The translations under genes were made by a program, and so were the position numbers. Shown piece by piece: positions 35,179-43,661 of a DNA stretch of 64,000 nt. The notes below the pieces were generated by a model. It worked only from the letters and a program-made list of their open reading frames with translations. It searched no databases and was not told the origin of the DNA. The DNA is from [Clostridium] innocuum (GTDB taxonomy: Bacteria; Bacillota_I; Bacilli_A; Erysipelotrichales; Erysipelotrichaceae): the NCBI GenBank assembly GCA_012317185.1, contig CP048838.1, positions 3,596,001 through 3,660,000 on the forward strand, read 5' to 3'. How positions within the stretch are numbered: the stretch's first letter is position 1; the number at the start of each line of letters is the position of its first letter.

Positions 35179-35413
35179 GTATTTCGTGTTACCACCTATC
35201 TTCATATCCGCATGCTCAGCAGATACCTCACAAGTACGCCGAAAGGATTCGGTTATACCCTCACGCTGTAACGGGCGCTTTCCCGTCATGAACTCTGATT
35301 GCCCACGCAACTCCAAGACCATCTTCCTCAGGGATCCCCTGTTTTCTCACACCATACCCGAAAACTCTCTGCTAGCTTCACCCTGTCTACTCTTCTCTTC
35401 TTTGTTTTAATTT
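35148..35413 (-). ncRNA. T-box riboswitch, methionine specifier
   Basis: Leader RNA that senses uncharged tRNA. The T-box AGGTGGTAACACG is at 35185-35197 and is followed by the terminator. Stem I is recognisable: the AGTA loop-E strand (GAAGAGTAGACAGGG), AGAGAG...GGTGTGAGAAAAC, and CCCTG closing onto GAAG-ATG-GTCTT. By alignment with known T-boxes the specifier codon is ATG (35320-35322), that is methionine. This agrees with the metH operon downstream. Confidence 0.9.
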
Positions 35414-35419
35414 TGTTAC

Positions 35420-35448
35420 ATTTTATCATGATAATGTTTTCACGTCAA
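35420..35448 (-). promoter_or_regulatory. Promoter of the methionine operon
   Basis: TTGACG (35443-35448) and TAAAAT (35420-35425) with a 17-base spacer on the minus strand; transcription would start near 35413, at the T-box 5' end. Confidence 0.8.
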
Positions 35449-35779
35449 TGAAAACGAATGAAAAAGAAAAGCAGATTACTCTGCCTATTTGTTACTGAAC
35501 AACGATGAACCAAGCCAAAAGCACATTATTCATAGCATATTACCTTATTACTATTCACAGCTAACGCAAAAAGCAATGATAATCAATAAGATATATTGAA
35601 CATTACTGTATGTAACGATCATTTACATATCCGTCTGCTGCATCTTTTCCTATTTCATTCATGTTCTTCAGGCGTGAACATCAACCATAGCTTATCATGA
35701 GCCTTTATCATTAACATTTATATTTGACAGCCTATTTCTATAGGCTCATACCCGATTTTCAGATTTGGAAACAGTACGC
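35449..35779. other. Gene-free stretch
   Basis: Only a 7-bp hairpin (AGCCTAT/ATAGGCT, 35729-35746), possibly marking the end of the patatin transcript though it lacks a T run. Nothing else recognised. Confidence 0.5.
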
Positions 35780-36637
35780 CTATTTCTCCATAAATTCTCT
35801 GATCATATCCAACCGGTTTTTTGTATCCTCATATCCAAGGTCGAACCAGCGTCCCAGCAAGTCTTTATCATGTGTATAGCGGGTAACGCCATAATCTGCG
35901 CTTGGTCGAAGAACGATTGCATTTCCCTCTTCCTCCAGTTCTTTTACAATCTGCCACTGCTTCTGGTAGTTGATATGACGGATTTTCAGATTTTCACGAA
36001 TTTTTTTATTTCCGGGATACATAAGCTTTGCGAGCTGAATCTGCCAGCCCGGAGCGGGTTTACGAATATAGTTTTCTTCTTTTGTAGATATGAAAACATG
36101 CTTGGTATTCCCCTGCCGGATACTCTGTTCAATCGGGATCATATCGACCAGCCCTGCGTCCATATAGGTATGTCCTCTAAACTTATAAGGACGTGTCAGC
36201 AGGAACAGCGCACAACTTGCCTGCATAAGGATTTGTTCTTCCGGGTCAAAGTATTCCTTTGGAAAATATTCGACTTCATTGGTATCCATATTATATACAC
36301 CGATATCCAGTTTTGTAGTGTTTTTCATAAAAGCTTCATAGTCCAGGGGTGCATGCTTCTCAATAAATTTACATACATAGCCGATTCCGAACACGCCTTT
36401 TTCATGAACAAGCGGAGATACCCCGATAGCTCCTGATTCACAGGCCGCATCCACTCCCGTAACACGTAGGCGATCTTTCTGCTTTGCGACAAACGGCAGC
36501 AGAACCTCTGCACCGGCACTTATACCAACAGTATATGGAAATTCAATATCATAATCCAGAAAACACTGCAGGACACCACAGGTATATGCAGCCTTTGTGC
36601 CTCCGCCTTCGCAAATCAAACCAATTTTTTCTGCCAT
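35780..36637 (-). CDS. Patatin-like phospholipase family protein
   Basis: Serine hydrolase of the patatin/RssA group acting on lipids. The oxyanion loop EGGGTKAAYTCGVL is at about residues 10-23, the catalytic serine in VGISAGA (about 41) and the partner aspartate in DAGLVD (about 162; DAG instead of the common DGG). Length of 285 residues matches the YjjU/RssA branch. The ATG follows GAGGTG. There is no signal peptide, so it is cytosolic. It stands alone. Confidence 0.9.
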   Translation of the reverse strand: MAEKIGLICEGGGTKAAYTCGVLQCFLDYDIEFPYTVGISAGAEVLLPFVAKQKDRLRVTGVDAACESGAIGVSPLVHEKGVFGIGYVCKFIEKHAPLDYEAFMKNTTKLDIGVYNMDTNEVEYFPKEYFDPEEQILMQASCALFLLTRPYKFRGHTYMDAGLVDMIPIEQSIRQGNTKHVFISTKEENYIRKPAPGWQIQLAKLMYPGNKKIRENLKIRHINYQKQWQIVKELEEEGNAIVLRPSADYGVTRYTHDKDLLGRWFDLGYEDTKNRLDMIREFMEK

Positions 36638-36789
36638 TTTTCTACACCTCGCAACCCTTTTATTATACTATGAGCAGACAATTAGGTAAAGAAATAATTT
36701 ACCTGTAAATGTAAATTAGATGTCTATCCTCACAAACAGACTCAACAGTCTCGCGATGCTGTACAGATTGCAGATAAAAAAGAGTAAAA

Positions 36790-36960
36790 TCAAAGCAGCA
36801 CTGCAGATATCATATGTGAAGCAGTACATTCTATAGAAAACCTGTCATTATGATACCCGCGAAAGATAGTATATTCAGCAATGATGCCTAGCATGACGAT
36901 ACATAAAAGGACAGTACAGATAATCAGATAATAGGGATGCATATCATGACTTTCCCCCAT
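36790..36960 (-). CDS. Possible small membrane protein, 56 residues
   Basis: A short frame with one strong membrane helix (YYLIICTVLLCIVMLGIIA) and a charged tail. The first ATG (36960) has no clear ribosome site; an in-frame ATG at 36942 follows GGGGGAAAG. It lies after the 130-residue protein gene on the same strand. No family is recognised and it may be chance. Confidence 0.3.
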   Translation of the reverse strand: MGESHDMHPYYLIICTVLLCIVMLGIIAEYTIFRGYHNDRFSIECTASHMISAVLL

Positions 36961-37052
36961 AGACAAACTGCACTTTCAACAGAAAATACTCGGTATGCAC
37001 CGCTTGAAAGGACAATCTGGCAATAGCGTTATATTGTGAAGAAAACTGCACA

Positions 37053-37445
37053 TCAGCAATAGAACATAACGTATTTCTGTTCCTGTACTGCACGGATAAG
37101 CAGACGCTCGGCACATGAGAGATTCTGAATAATCGTGTCCTCTCCATAGGCGCCATCTGCATAAAGCTGGCATGGAAACAATCTTTTCCATGCATTTATA
37201 TTTTTCTCTTTCTGGACCTCTTTCAGAATTTCTCTAACCTCCTGCCAGGAGCGGATCACCAGAAGTGCTTTGTGTGATTCCTTATTTGAATATTCATCAA
37301 TGACAGGAAATTCCTGTACATCGAGCAGATGCTTATAAAACGATTCCTCATGAAGTACCTGATAGCCGATATATTCGTCATCCAGTTCCAGCAGCTGGTT
37401 CGCAATGACATCATCTATAATAAACAGTGCACTTGTGTTTTTCAT
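37053..37445 (-). CDS. Hypothetical protein, 130 residues, likely co-regulated with the surface protein
   Basis: I do not recognise a family. It is soluble and acidic, with no signal. ESFYKHLLDVQEFPVIDEYS in the middle and the helical SWQEVREILKEVQKEKNINAW are the most distinct parts. The ATG at 37445 has AAGGTGA seven bases before it; a GTG nine bases upstream overlaps that site. Its promoter carries the same two 11-bp-spaced heptamers as the giant surface protein gene, so it probably belongs to the same regulon and may be a partner of that system (inference). Confidence 0.65.
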   Translation of the reverse strand: MKNTSALFIIDDVIANQLLELDDEYIGYQVLHEESFYKHLLDVQEFPVIDEYSNKESHKALLVIRSWQEVREILKEVQKEKNINAWKRLFPCQLYADGAYGEDTIIQNLSCAERLLIRAVQEQKYVMFYC

Positions 37446-37467
37446 GTTTCTCACCTTCTTATGTATA

Positions 37468-37502
37468 ATTATATAAGTCTTACAGTTAGTTTTTGGTTAG
37501 AT
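37468..37502 (-). promoter_or_regulatory. Promoter with 11-bp direct repeat before the 130-residue protein
   Basis: On the minus strand ATCTAAC and AACTAAC (37496-37502 and 37485-37491) are 11 bases apart, then 11 bases before TATAAT (37468-37473). This is the same layout as at 43571-43605. There is no -35 box, which fits an activator-dependent promoter. Confidence 0.7.
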
Positions 37503-37514
37503 ACTCTGGGAAAA

Positions 37515-37545
37515 GAAGAAAACAGCCATAAATGGCTGTTTCTTC
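37515..37545 (-). terminator. Terminator of the surface protein gene
   Basis: GAAGAAACAGCCAT pairs with ATGGCTGTTTTCTTC, followed by TTTT. Confidence 0.85.
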
Positions 37546-37551
37546 TAATAT

Positions 37552-40500
37552 TTATGAATGCGCTGTTTCTGTGCTGTTATCATTCTCATCCAATTCTTTC
37601 CACTTTCTGCCAAACAGAACGAAGATTATTTGAACGATCAGGAATGCTGCCATGAGCAGTGTCCATTTATCCATCAGAATCATTGGAAGCGTGATATCTT
37701 CTGTAAGGAAGAATGCTATGACAGAGACGATTGCTGTAATTGTACTTGCTAATCGCAGCCATTTTCTTCTCTTATAGCGTTCGGATTGTTCGTCATCCTT
37801 GTTTGCCATAGCAGAAGTCTTATCGTCTTCCTCATCCTCTTCTTTTTTCAATTTAGATAGCAGAAGAATCAAGCCAAGGAGGACTGTACCGCCTGCACAC
37901 AGCAGATTGATCAATGCCCATGAATCTTCAGAACCAGCTTTTGGTGTTGGATTATCCGGAACATCGGTTGTTTCTCCACCCTGCGGTTGATCCGGATTTT
38001 CCACATCCACTGTAGGTCCCGGAGTTGGTGTTGGTGTTGGAGTCGGCAATACCGGTCCGATGACTGGTGTAGCTGCCGGCGTTGTGCCTGGTGCTGCAGG
38101 TGCTGCCGGTACCGGAGTACCCGGAGTTTGCGGTGTAACTGCAGGAGGGATTGGTGTTACCGGTGTTGGAAGTACCGGTGCTGCAATCACTGCAAACCCT
38201 GCTGTAAACACTGTATCCTCTGCGAAATAGGTGTTTCTCAATGCATCTGTATTCGAATAAACATTTCCATTCGCTGTCCAGCTCACAAAGCTGTATCCGG
38301 TATTCGCTGCAGTGGCAACGAGTGCCTGAGGTCTGACGGAAGCTGTCGTACTGTTGCCAGGACGTGTTACATATTCAATAGTTGTTCCGGAAACAGAACC
38401 ATTTGTACCTGCTGTGTATTCGAAACGCACCTGGTATTTATCCGGGATTCCATCCGGCGTTGTATCCGGATCATCTACTCCGCCTTTTGTATCAGCTGCG
38501 TAATATACATTAACAACGACACCATTGCGTTCGATTATTTCTGTATCTGCAATCGTAAATACATGGCCAGTAATATCAATTCTGTGTTCTGTTCCATACA
38601 GGATACTGCCATGCTCAATGTCATTCAATGTTGCTGATGGAGCAAGCTCTTCGTCCGTATCTTCATTGATGAATCGAACAACTGCGCTATACGTATTGAT
38701 TGCATGATTCGCTGTAAATGCAGCACCTTCCCTGGATATGATCATATCCTCATTCGGAGTATCAGGTGTCCAGTTCACAAAGTGATATCCGTTATTCGCT
38801 GTGGTTGCAGGAATCTGGTTTGCCGCCAGCCTGCCAGTTCCATTTTCAGAATATTCACCTTTTTCATCATAGAGTGTTACATACGTTTTTTCAAAGCTCA
38901 CAGAACCGTTTACAGCTCGGAATGTGACTTCTGTCTGATATTTATCCGGGATATTATCCGGTTTATCTGGATTCTCCGGATCAGTACCATGATTATCCTC
39001 TGCAAAGTAAGCATAGAATACTGTATTTCCGGTTACAACATAGCTTCCCGGATCTTTAATTTCGATTCCTTCTGGATGTTTAACATCTTTTACAATCCAT
39101 TTATCAAATGCATAATTTGCATTCGCCTGTGGTATTGGCATTACATAATCCTTTATTTCACTGATTTTGGTATCAGCAAGTACACTATTATATAATGTTG
39201 TTCCCGCAAGTGTTCCATTGGCCTCTGCAACGAAGTTCACATTGTAATTCTCTTCTTTATAATCAGGCTTGCCGTTGCCGTTCTTGTCTTCTGCAAATTC
39301 AGCGTATACTGCAGTGTTTCCTGTCACCTTGTAGGTTCCCAGTTCTGCTGTTACGATGCCGTCTTTGTTTTCTACATCCTTCACTACCCATTTATCAAAT
39401 GCATAGCCTTCATCAGCAACTGCCTTTGGTTCTTTGTATCCTTCTGCACTGTTGATCGCTGTGCCTGAGAGGTAGTTTTTATAAAGTGTAGTGCCTTCCA
39501 GTTTTCCGTGATCGCCTGCAACGAAGTTCACATTGTATTTCTCTTCCCTGTAATCAGGCTTGCCGTTGCCGTTCTTGTCTTCTGCAAATTCAGCGTATAC
39601 TGCAGTGTTTCCTGTCACCTTGTAGGTTCCCGGTTCTGCTGTTACGATGCCGTCTTTGTTTTCTACATCCTTCACTACCCATTTATCAAATGCATAGCCT
39701 TCATCAGCAACTGCCTTTGGTTCTTTGTATCCTTCTGCACAGTTGATCGCTGTGCCTGAGAGGTAGTTTTTATAAAGTGTAGTGCCTTCCAGTTTTCCAT
39801 GATCGCCTGCAACGAAGTTTACATTGTATTTCTCTTCCCTGTAATCTGGTTCGCCGTTGCCGTTCTTGTCTTCTGCAAATTCAGCGTATACTGCAGTGTT
39901 TCCTGTCACCTTGTAGGTTCCCGGTTCTGCTGTTACGATGCCGTCTTTGTTTTCTACATCCTTCACTACCCATTTATCAAATGCATAGCCTTCATCGGCA
40001 ACTGCCTTTGGTTCTTTGTATCCTTCTGCACTGTTGATCGCTGTGCCTGAGAGGTAGTTTTTATAAAGTGTAGTGCCTTCCAGTTTTCCGTGATTACCTG
40101 CAACGAAGTTTACATTGTATTTCTCTTCTTTGTAATCTGGTTCGCCGTTACCGTTCTTGTCTTCTGCATAAAATACCTTAATCACGTTTTTCTCTACATC
40201 ACTGCTAATTGTAAGTGGATTGTTTTGCGTTTTATCTAATGCGTAGGTATTCCCTTTATATTCAATAGATTTATCTGGATTTATGGAAATAACATTCTCA
40301 AATTTATCAGATTTTTTTACTGTGTCTGCTTTTATATTATCGTAATAATACTCGATGCTGTAACCAAAGCTGTCTTTTTCGAAGGCAGCTACAAATTCTG
40401 TATCCTTACTCAATTTCAAATCAGTTGTCGGAGCAGCCGGTGTCCATTTCAAACTATCCTGAGCATAACCTTTTGCTGCAGTTGCTGTTCCGATTTGATC

Positions 40501-43500
40501 TTTTTTCAGAGAACCAACTCCGCCATCTTCAGCTGTTGCAAATTTCCCATCTTTATAAAGATTGACATAGAATGTCTTGTTTTCAGCTTCATTCGCATGA
40601 TCTGCATCAATCGTACCATTCACCGCTTTATAAATGACTTTTATCTGATATTTATCAGGTATCTTATCCTCATTTTCATCAGTTGCATAATAAACACGGA
40701 TTACATTAGTCTTTTCATCTGTGCTGATTGTCAATGGATTGTTCTCTACGTTATCCAATACATACGACTTATTATTGTAAGAAACAGATTCCTCAGGTTT
40801 GAGTGTGATTACTTCTTCAAATTTATCAGATTTTTTAACTGTGTCTGCTTTTACATCATCGTAATAATACTCGATGCTGTAACCAAAGCTGTCTTTTTCG
40901 AAGGCAGCTACAAATTCTGTATCCTTATTCAATTCCAGATCAGTTGTCGGAGCAGTCGGAGTCCATTGTAAACTATCCTGAGCATAACCTTTTGCTGCAG
41001 TTGCTGTTCCGATCTGATCTTTTTTCAGAGAACCAGCTCCGCCATCTTCAGCTGTTGCAAATTTCCCATCTTTATAAAGATTGACATAGAATGTCTTGTT
41101 TTCAGGTTCATTCGCATGATCTGCATCAATCGTACCATTCACCGCTTTATAAATGACTTTTATCTGATATTTATCAGGTACGTTATCTCCATTTGCATCT
41201 TTGCTGTAATAGATTTTGATAATATTTTTCTCTTTATCCGTACCAACCTTGAGGCTGTCAGCTTTTGTAAACGCGTAACCTTCAATAGTTTGCTTATGAT
41301 TTTCCCCATTGATTACATCACCATATTTCGCATCAAATGTTTCATCCGGTTTCAATTTTGTATTTGTATCTTCATCTATATGTTCAATGGTATATTTCTG
41401 ATCTGTCTTTTTCCATTGTGCATACAATGCTACAGAGTTTTTTACTGTAAACCTTTCGCCTGCCGCATAGCTTGTACCGGAGCCATCAGCTTTCGTATTC
41501 CAGCCGGTGAATATATAGCCGGTTCTATTCGGAAAATCACGTATACTGCTATAGTCTTTCACAGTATACTCATTACCCGTTACCGCATGTTCTATGGATG
41601 ATGAATCTAAGCCGTCAATATTAGCATAATATCCAATTTCAACTTCTACTGCTTTTATATAACCGTCTACATGTGGTTTGCCATTATCCTGTTTTTTAAT
41701 AGAGTACCAGACAATGTTCTCCAGCTTCATAACTTTTCCTTTATCAACACCGTTATTCACAGTATATTCTGCAGGTATGTTACCACTAGGAATATAGATA
41801 TAGTTACTGTCTACACCTTTTTCATTTGTAATCGGTTTTCCTTCAACATAAGCCTTCTGATAGGCATCTTTACTAATATATCCTGAAAATCCTGTACCTT
41901 GATCATGTGATATGTTGGAGCCGTTCCAGCCTGGACCATTCCAGCTGTTGATGTTTGACGGAACAAAATTATTGGGATCATAATTTGCCGACAAGTTATC
42001 CGGAAGCTTAGAACTTGGTAATAAAATAAAGTATTCCGCTTCATTCGTATACGCCTTCTTTTCGTATACTGCTTCAAATTTTAAATTCTTATTGATGTTC
42101 ATTTCAGCAATATCCTTGTTTGAATAAAGTTTATTGCCATATCCTTCCAAATTCCAGCCTTTGAAATCCTTTCCTCCAAGGGTTGGGACAGGAATAGCCG
42201 ATTCTGATATTTTCTTACCATTCTCAACCTGAACTATGCTATTCTCTGTCTGGTTATTATAAACTCCTCCAGCTAAATCAAATGTAACAGTAAATTTTAC
42301 AGCTTCTTTATTCTTTCCTTTTGAATAGATAGTTGTAGGAGAGTTTATTATAATAGTTGCTGGATCAACTTTTGTATTACTGTTTTGTTCTCTTGTCCAA
42401 AAGTAATCTTCATTTCGTTTATCATAAAAACTTTTTGCCGCTGCTTCCGGGACATCTTTTTCATTGATTTTCTCGCCTTCGTTTACATAGATGGATCCTA
42501 ATTTAGATAAATCCTCACTTGTTAAGAAATCAACTTTATAGGTATCTTTATCTGGTGTAGGAGGATTCATCATTCCTTGATAAACATCACAGCGTATATA
42601 GGTTACTACCTTGATATCCGTAGAATACTTCAGAACCACATAATGTCTATAAGGTAATACATCACTGCCAAGATTTCCTACCTGACCATTAGCACATGGT
42701 TTACCGTTCTCTCCAACCTGATTCGTATCATGGTAGACTTTTCCACTTCCGGTTTGAGCAGTATATTCAGTCGGATACAGAATACCATTTTCCGCTACAT
42801 AAGTTCCATCAGCCTTGAAGCAGTTTTTGCTTGAAGCTGCAGAACATGTAACAGGCTTTGAAGCCTTTGCGTCTGCTTTTTTGCTGATCTGAGCTTTATT
42901 GACAGCCTTGTTTTTCTCATATACAAGAGTAACTTCATTGCTTGCTTTATCCAACACAGCCTCTGAAGCATTATCCTTAGATGCAGTATAGCCGTCAATA
43001 GCTTTTCCAGTGAAAGCAAGCTTTTCATTCAGCTTTCCTTCTTTCATATCGTCCGCAGTTATTTTATTTCCATTAGCATCCTGATAATGAATTGTCAGAG
43101 CAGCCTTTGTATAAACATTGATCACCAGATTCTTTTCAGATTCCCCAGCTTCTCTGTTATACACAATATTGTTTTTAAATGCTTCCCCATTCAAGGTCAC
43201 CTGCTCAACAGCATATCCCTCTTTCGCAGTAACCTCTGTTTTTGCTGGATCTATAATTCCAGGAAACGTCAGTACCTTCGAATCCTTCAATACTCCGTCT
43301 ACATTCACTGTAACATTCAGTTTTGAAACTCCCTCCGGTATCTCATTTGAGGTTATCGCATATTCTCCTGCCGGCTTATTTTCCATAGTGACCTGTACAA
43401 ACTCACCCTCATAAGCCACATTGTCATTTGCTACGATTGTTCCCATAGAGGATGGTACCAGCTGCAGCATCATAACGATCGCTAAGAGCAACTTGCTGAA

Positions 43501-43512
43501 CCTTTTTTTCAT
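37552..43512 (-). CDS. Giant cell-surface protein with MucBP and InlB B-like repeats, multi-pass C-terminal membrane anchor
   Basis: Probable adhesin of 1986 residues. A signal peptide (KKRFSKLLLAIVMMLQLVP) is followed by MucBP-like units (ALTIHYQDANGNKI; YTIEHIDEDTNTKLK), InlB B-type units (VTFDLAGGVYNN, FTGWNTKADGSG), two 173-residue repeats, three almost identical 97-residue repeats and a Pro/Thr-rich stalk. The end has no LPXTG motif. Instead there are three membrane segments (from about 1870) with an acidic cytosolic loop (KKEEDEEDDK). ATG 43512 is chosen because GGAGAGG lies six bases before it; an ATG two codons earlier is too close. Control is probably by the BTAD regulator upstream. 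Confidence 0.88.
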   Translation of the reverse strand: MKKRFSKLLLAIVMMLQLVPSSMGTIVANDNVAYEGEFVQVTMENKPAGEYAITSNEIPEGVSKLNVTVNVDGVLKDSKVLTFPGIIDPAKTEVTAKEGYAVEQVTLNGEAFKNNIVYNREAGESEKNLVINVYTKAALTIHYQDANGNKITADDMKEGKLNEKLAFTGKAIDGYTASKDNASEAVLDKASNEVTLVYEKNKAVNKAQISKKADAKASKPVTCSAASSKNCFKADGTYVAENGILYPTEYTAQTGSGKVYHDTNQVGENGKPCANGQVGNLGSDVLPYRHYVVLKYSTDIKVVTYIRCDVYQGMMNPPTPDKDTYKVDFLTSEDLSKLGSIYVNEGEKINEKDVPEAAAKSFYDKRNEDYFWTREQNSNTKVDPATIIINSPTTIYSKGKNKEAVKFTVTFDLAGGVYNNQTENSIVQVENGKKISESAIPVPTLGGKDFKGWNLEGYGNKLYSNKDIAEMNINKNLKFEAVYEKKAYTNEAEYFILLPSSKLPDNLSANYDPNNFVPSNINSWNGPGWNGSNISHDQGTGFSGYISKDAYQKAYVEGKPITNEKGVDSNYIYIPSGNIPAEYTVNNGVDKGKVMKLENIVWYSIKKQDNGKPHVDGYIKAVEVEIGYYANIDGLDSSSIEHAVTGNEYTVKDYSSIRDFPNRTGYIFTGWNTKADGSGTSYAAGERFTVKNSVALYAQWKKTDQKYTIEHIDEDTNTKLKPDETFDAKYGDVINGENHKQTIEGYAFTKADSLKVGTDKEKNIIKIYYSKDANGDNVPDKYQIKVIYKAVNGTIDADHANEPENKTFYVNLYKDGKFATAEDGGAGSLKKDQIGTATAAKGYAQDSLQWTPTAPTTDLELNKDTEFVAAFEKDSFGYSIEYYYDDVKADTVKKSDKFEEVITLKPEESVSYNNKSYVLDNVENNPLTISTDEKTNVIRVYYATDENEDKIPDKYQIKVIYKAVNGTIDADHANEAENKTFYVNLYKDGKFATAEDGGVGSLKKDQIGTATAAKGYAQDSLKWTPAAPTTDLKLSKDTEFVAAFEKDSFGYSIEYYYDNIKADTVKKSDKFENVISINPDKSIEYKGNTYALDKTQNNPLTISSDVEKNVIKVFYAEDKNGNGEPDYKEEKYNVNFVAGNHGKLEGTTLYKNYLSGTAINSAEGYKEPKAVADEGYAFDKWVVKDVENKDGIVTAEPGTYKVTGNTAVYAEFAEDKNGNGEPDYREEKYNVNFVAGDHGKLEGTTLYKNYLSGTAINCAEGYKEPKAVADEGYAFDKWVVKDVENKDGIVTAEPGTYKVTGNTAVYAEFAEDKNGNGKPDYREEKYNVNFVAGDHGKLEGTTLYKNYLSGTAINSAEGYKEPKAVADEGYAFDKWVVKDVENKDGIVTAELGTYKVTGNTAVYAEFAEDKNGNGKPDYKEENYNVNFVAEANGTLAGTTLYNSVLADTKISEIKDYVMPIPQANANYAFDKWIVKDVKHPEGIEIKDPGSYVVTGNTVFYAYFAEDNHGTDPENPDKPDNIPDKYQTEVTFRAVNGSVSFEKTYVTLYDEKGEYSENGTGRLAANQIPATTANNGYHFVNWTPDTPNEDMIISREGAAFTANHAINTYSAVVRFINEDTDEELAPSATLNDIEHGSILYGTEHRIDITGHVFTIADTEIIERNGVVVNVYYAADTKGGVDDPDTTPDGIPDKYQVRFEYTAGTNGSVSGTTIEYVTRPGNSTTASVRPQALVATAANTGYSFVSWTANGNVYSNTDALRNTYFAEDTVFTAGFAVIAAPVLPTPVTPIPPAVTPQTPGTPVPAAPAAPGTTPAATPVIGPVLPTPTPTPTPGPTVDVENPDQPQGGETTDVPDNPTPKAGSEDSWALINLLCAGGTVLLGLILLLSKLKKEEDEEDDKTSAMANKDDEQSERYKRRKWLRLASTITAIVSVIAFFLTEDITLPMILMDKWTLLMAAFLIVQIIFVLFGRKWKELDENDNSTETAHS
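39256..40128 (-). repeat. Three near-identical 291-bp tandem repeats
   Basis: Period of exactly 291 bases (for example, the same junction at 39301, 39592 and 39883), each coding 97 residues from EEKYNVNFVAG to AEDKNGNG. Differences are only a few bases (NSAEG/NCAEG, AEPG/AELG). A diverged fourth unit lies at its C-terminal side. Copy number may vary between strains. Confidence 0.9.
40145..41180 (-). repeat. Two 519-bp tandem repeats
   Basis: The segment coding PDKYQIKVIYKAVNGTIDAD recurs with a period of 519 bases (40641 and 41160), coding 173 residues each, with moderate divergence toward the end. Confidence 0.85.
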
Positions 43513-43570
43513 ATACATCCTCTCCTTTCTCTTTTGTGTATATATAAAGTTTCTCCCACTTTACATTGCT

Positions 43571-43605
43571 ATTATAATGTTGCCTGAGTTAGATTTTGGT
43601 TAGAT
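43571..43605 (-). promoter_or_regulatory. Promoter with 11-bp direct repeat before the surface protein
   Basis: On the minus strand two ATCTAAC heptamers (43599-43605, 43588-43594) are 11 bases apart, then 11 bases before TATAAT (43571-43576). Direct repeats with one-turn spacing near the -35 place are the classic site of SARP/OmpR-fold activators. Confidence 0.75.
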
Positions 43606-43615
43606 TGATATTGCC

Positions 43616-43652
43616 GATAAAAAAAAGTTCATCAATGTATCAATGAACTTTT
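43616..43652 (-). terminator. Terminator of the BTAD regulator gene
   Basis: AAGTTCATTGAT and a matching TGATGAACTT arm, followed by eight T on the minus strand. Confidence 0.8.
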
Positions 43653-43661
43653 TATACGCTG

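Noticed and set aside
36944..37195. Frame of 83 residues on the minus strand
   Set aside because: It overlaps the end of the 130-residue gene in another frame and lacks a ribosome site.
37900..38100. LPXTG sortase signal at the end of the giant surface protein
   Set aside because: No LPXTG-like motif precedes the first membrane helix, and two more helices follow it.
39256..41180. Regular repeats that could suggest a CRISPR array
   Set aside because: Repeat units are 291 and 519 bases, in frame with a protein, with no short repeats or unique spacers.
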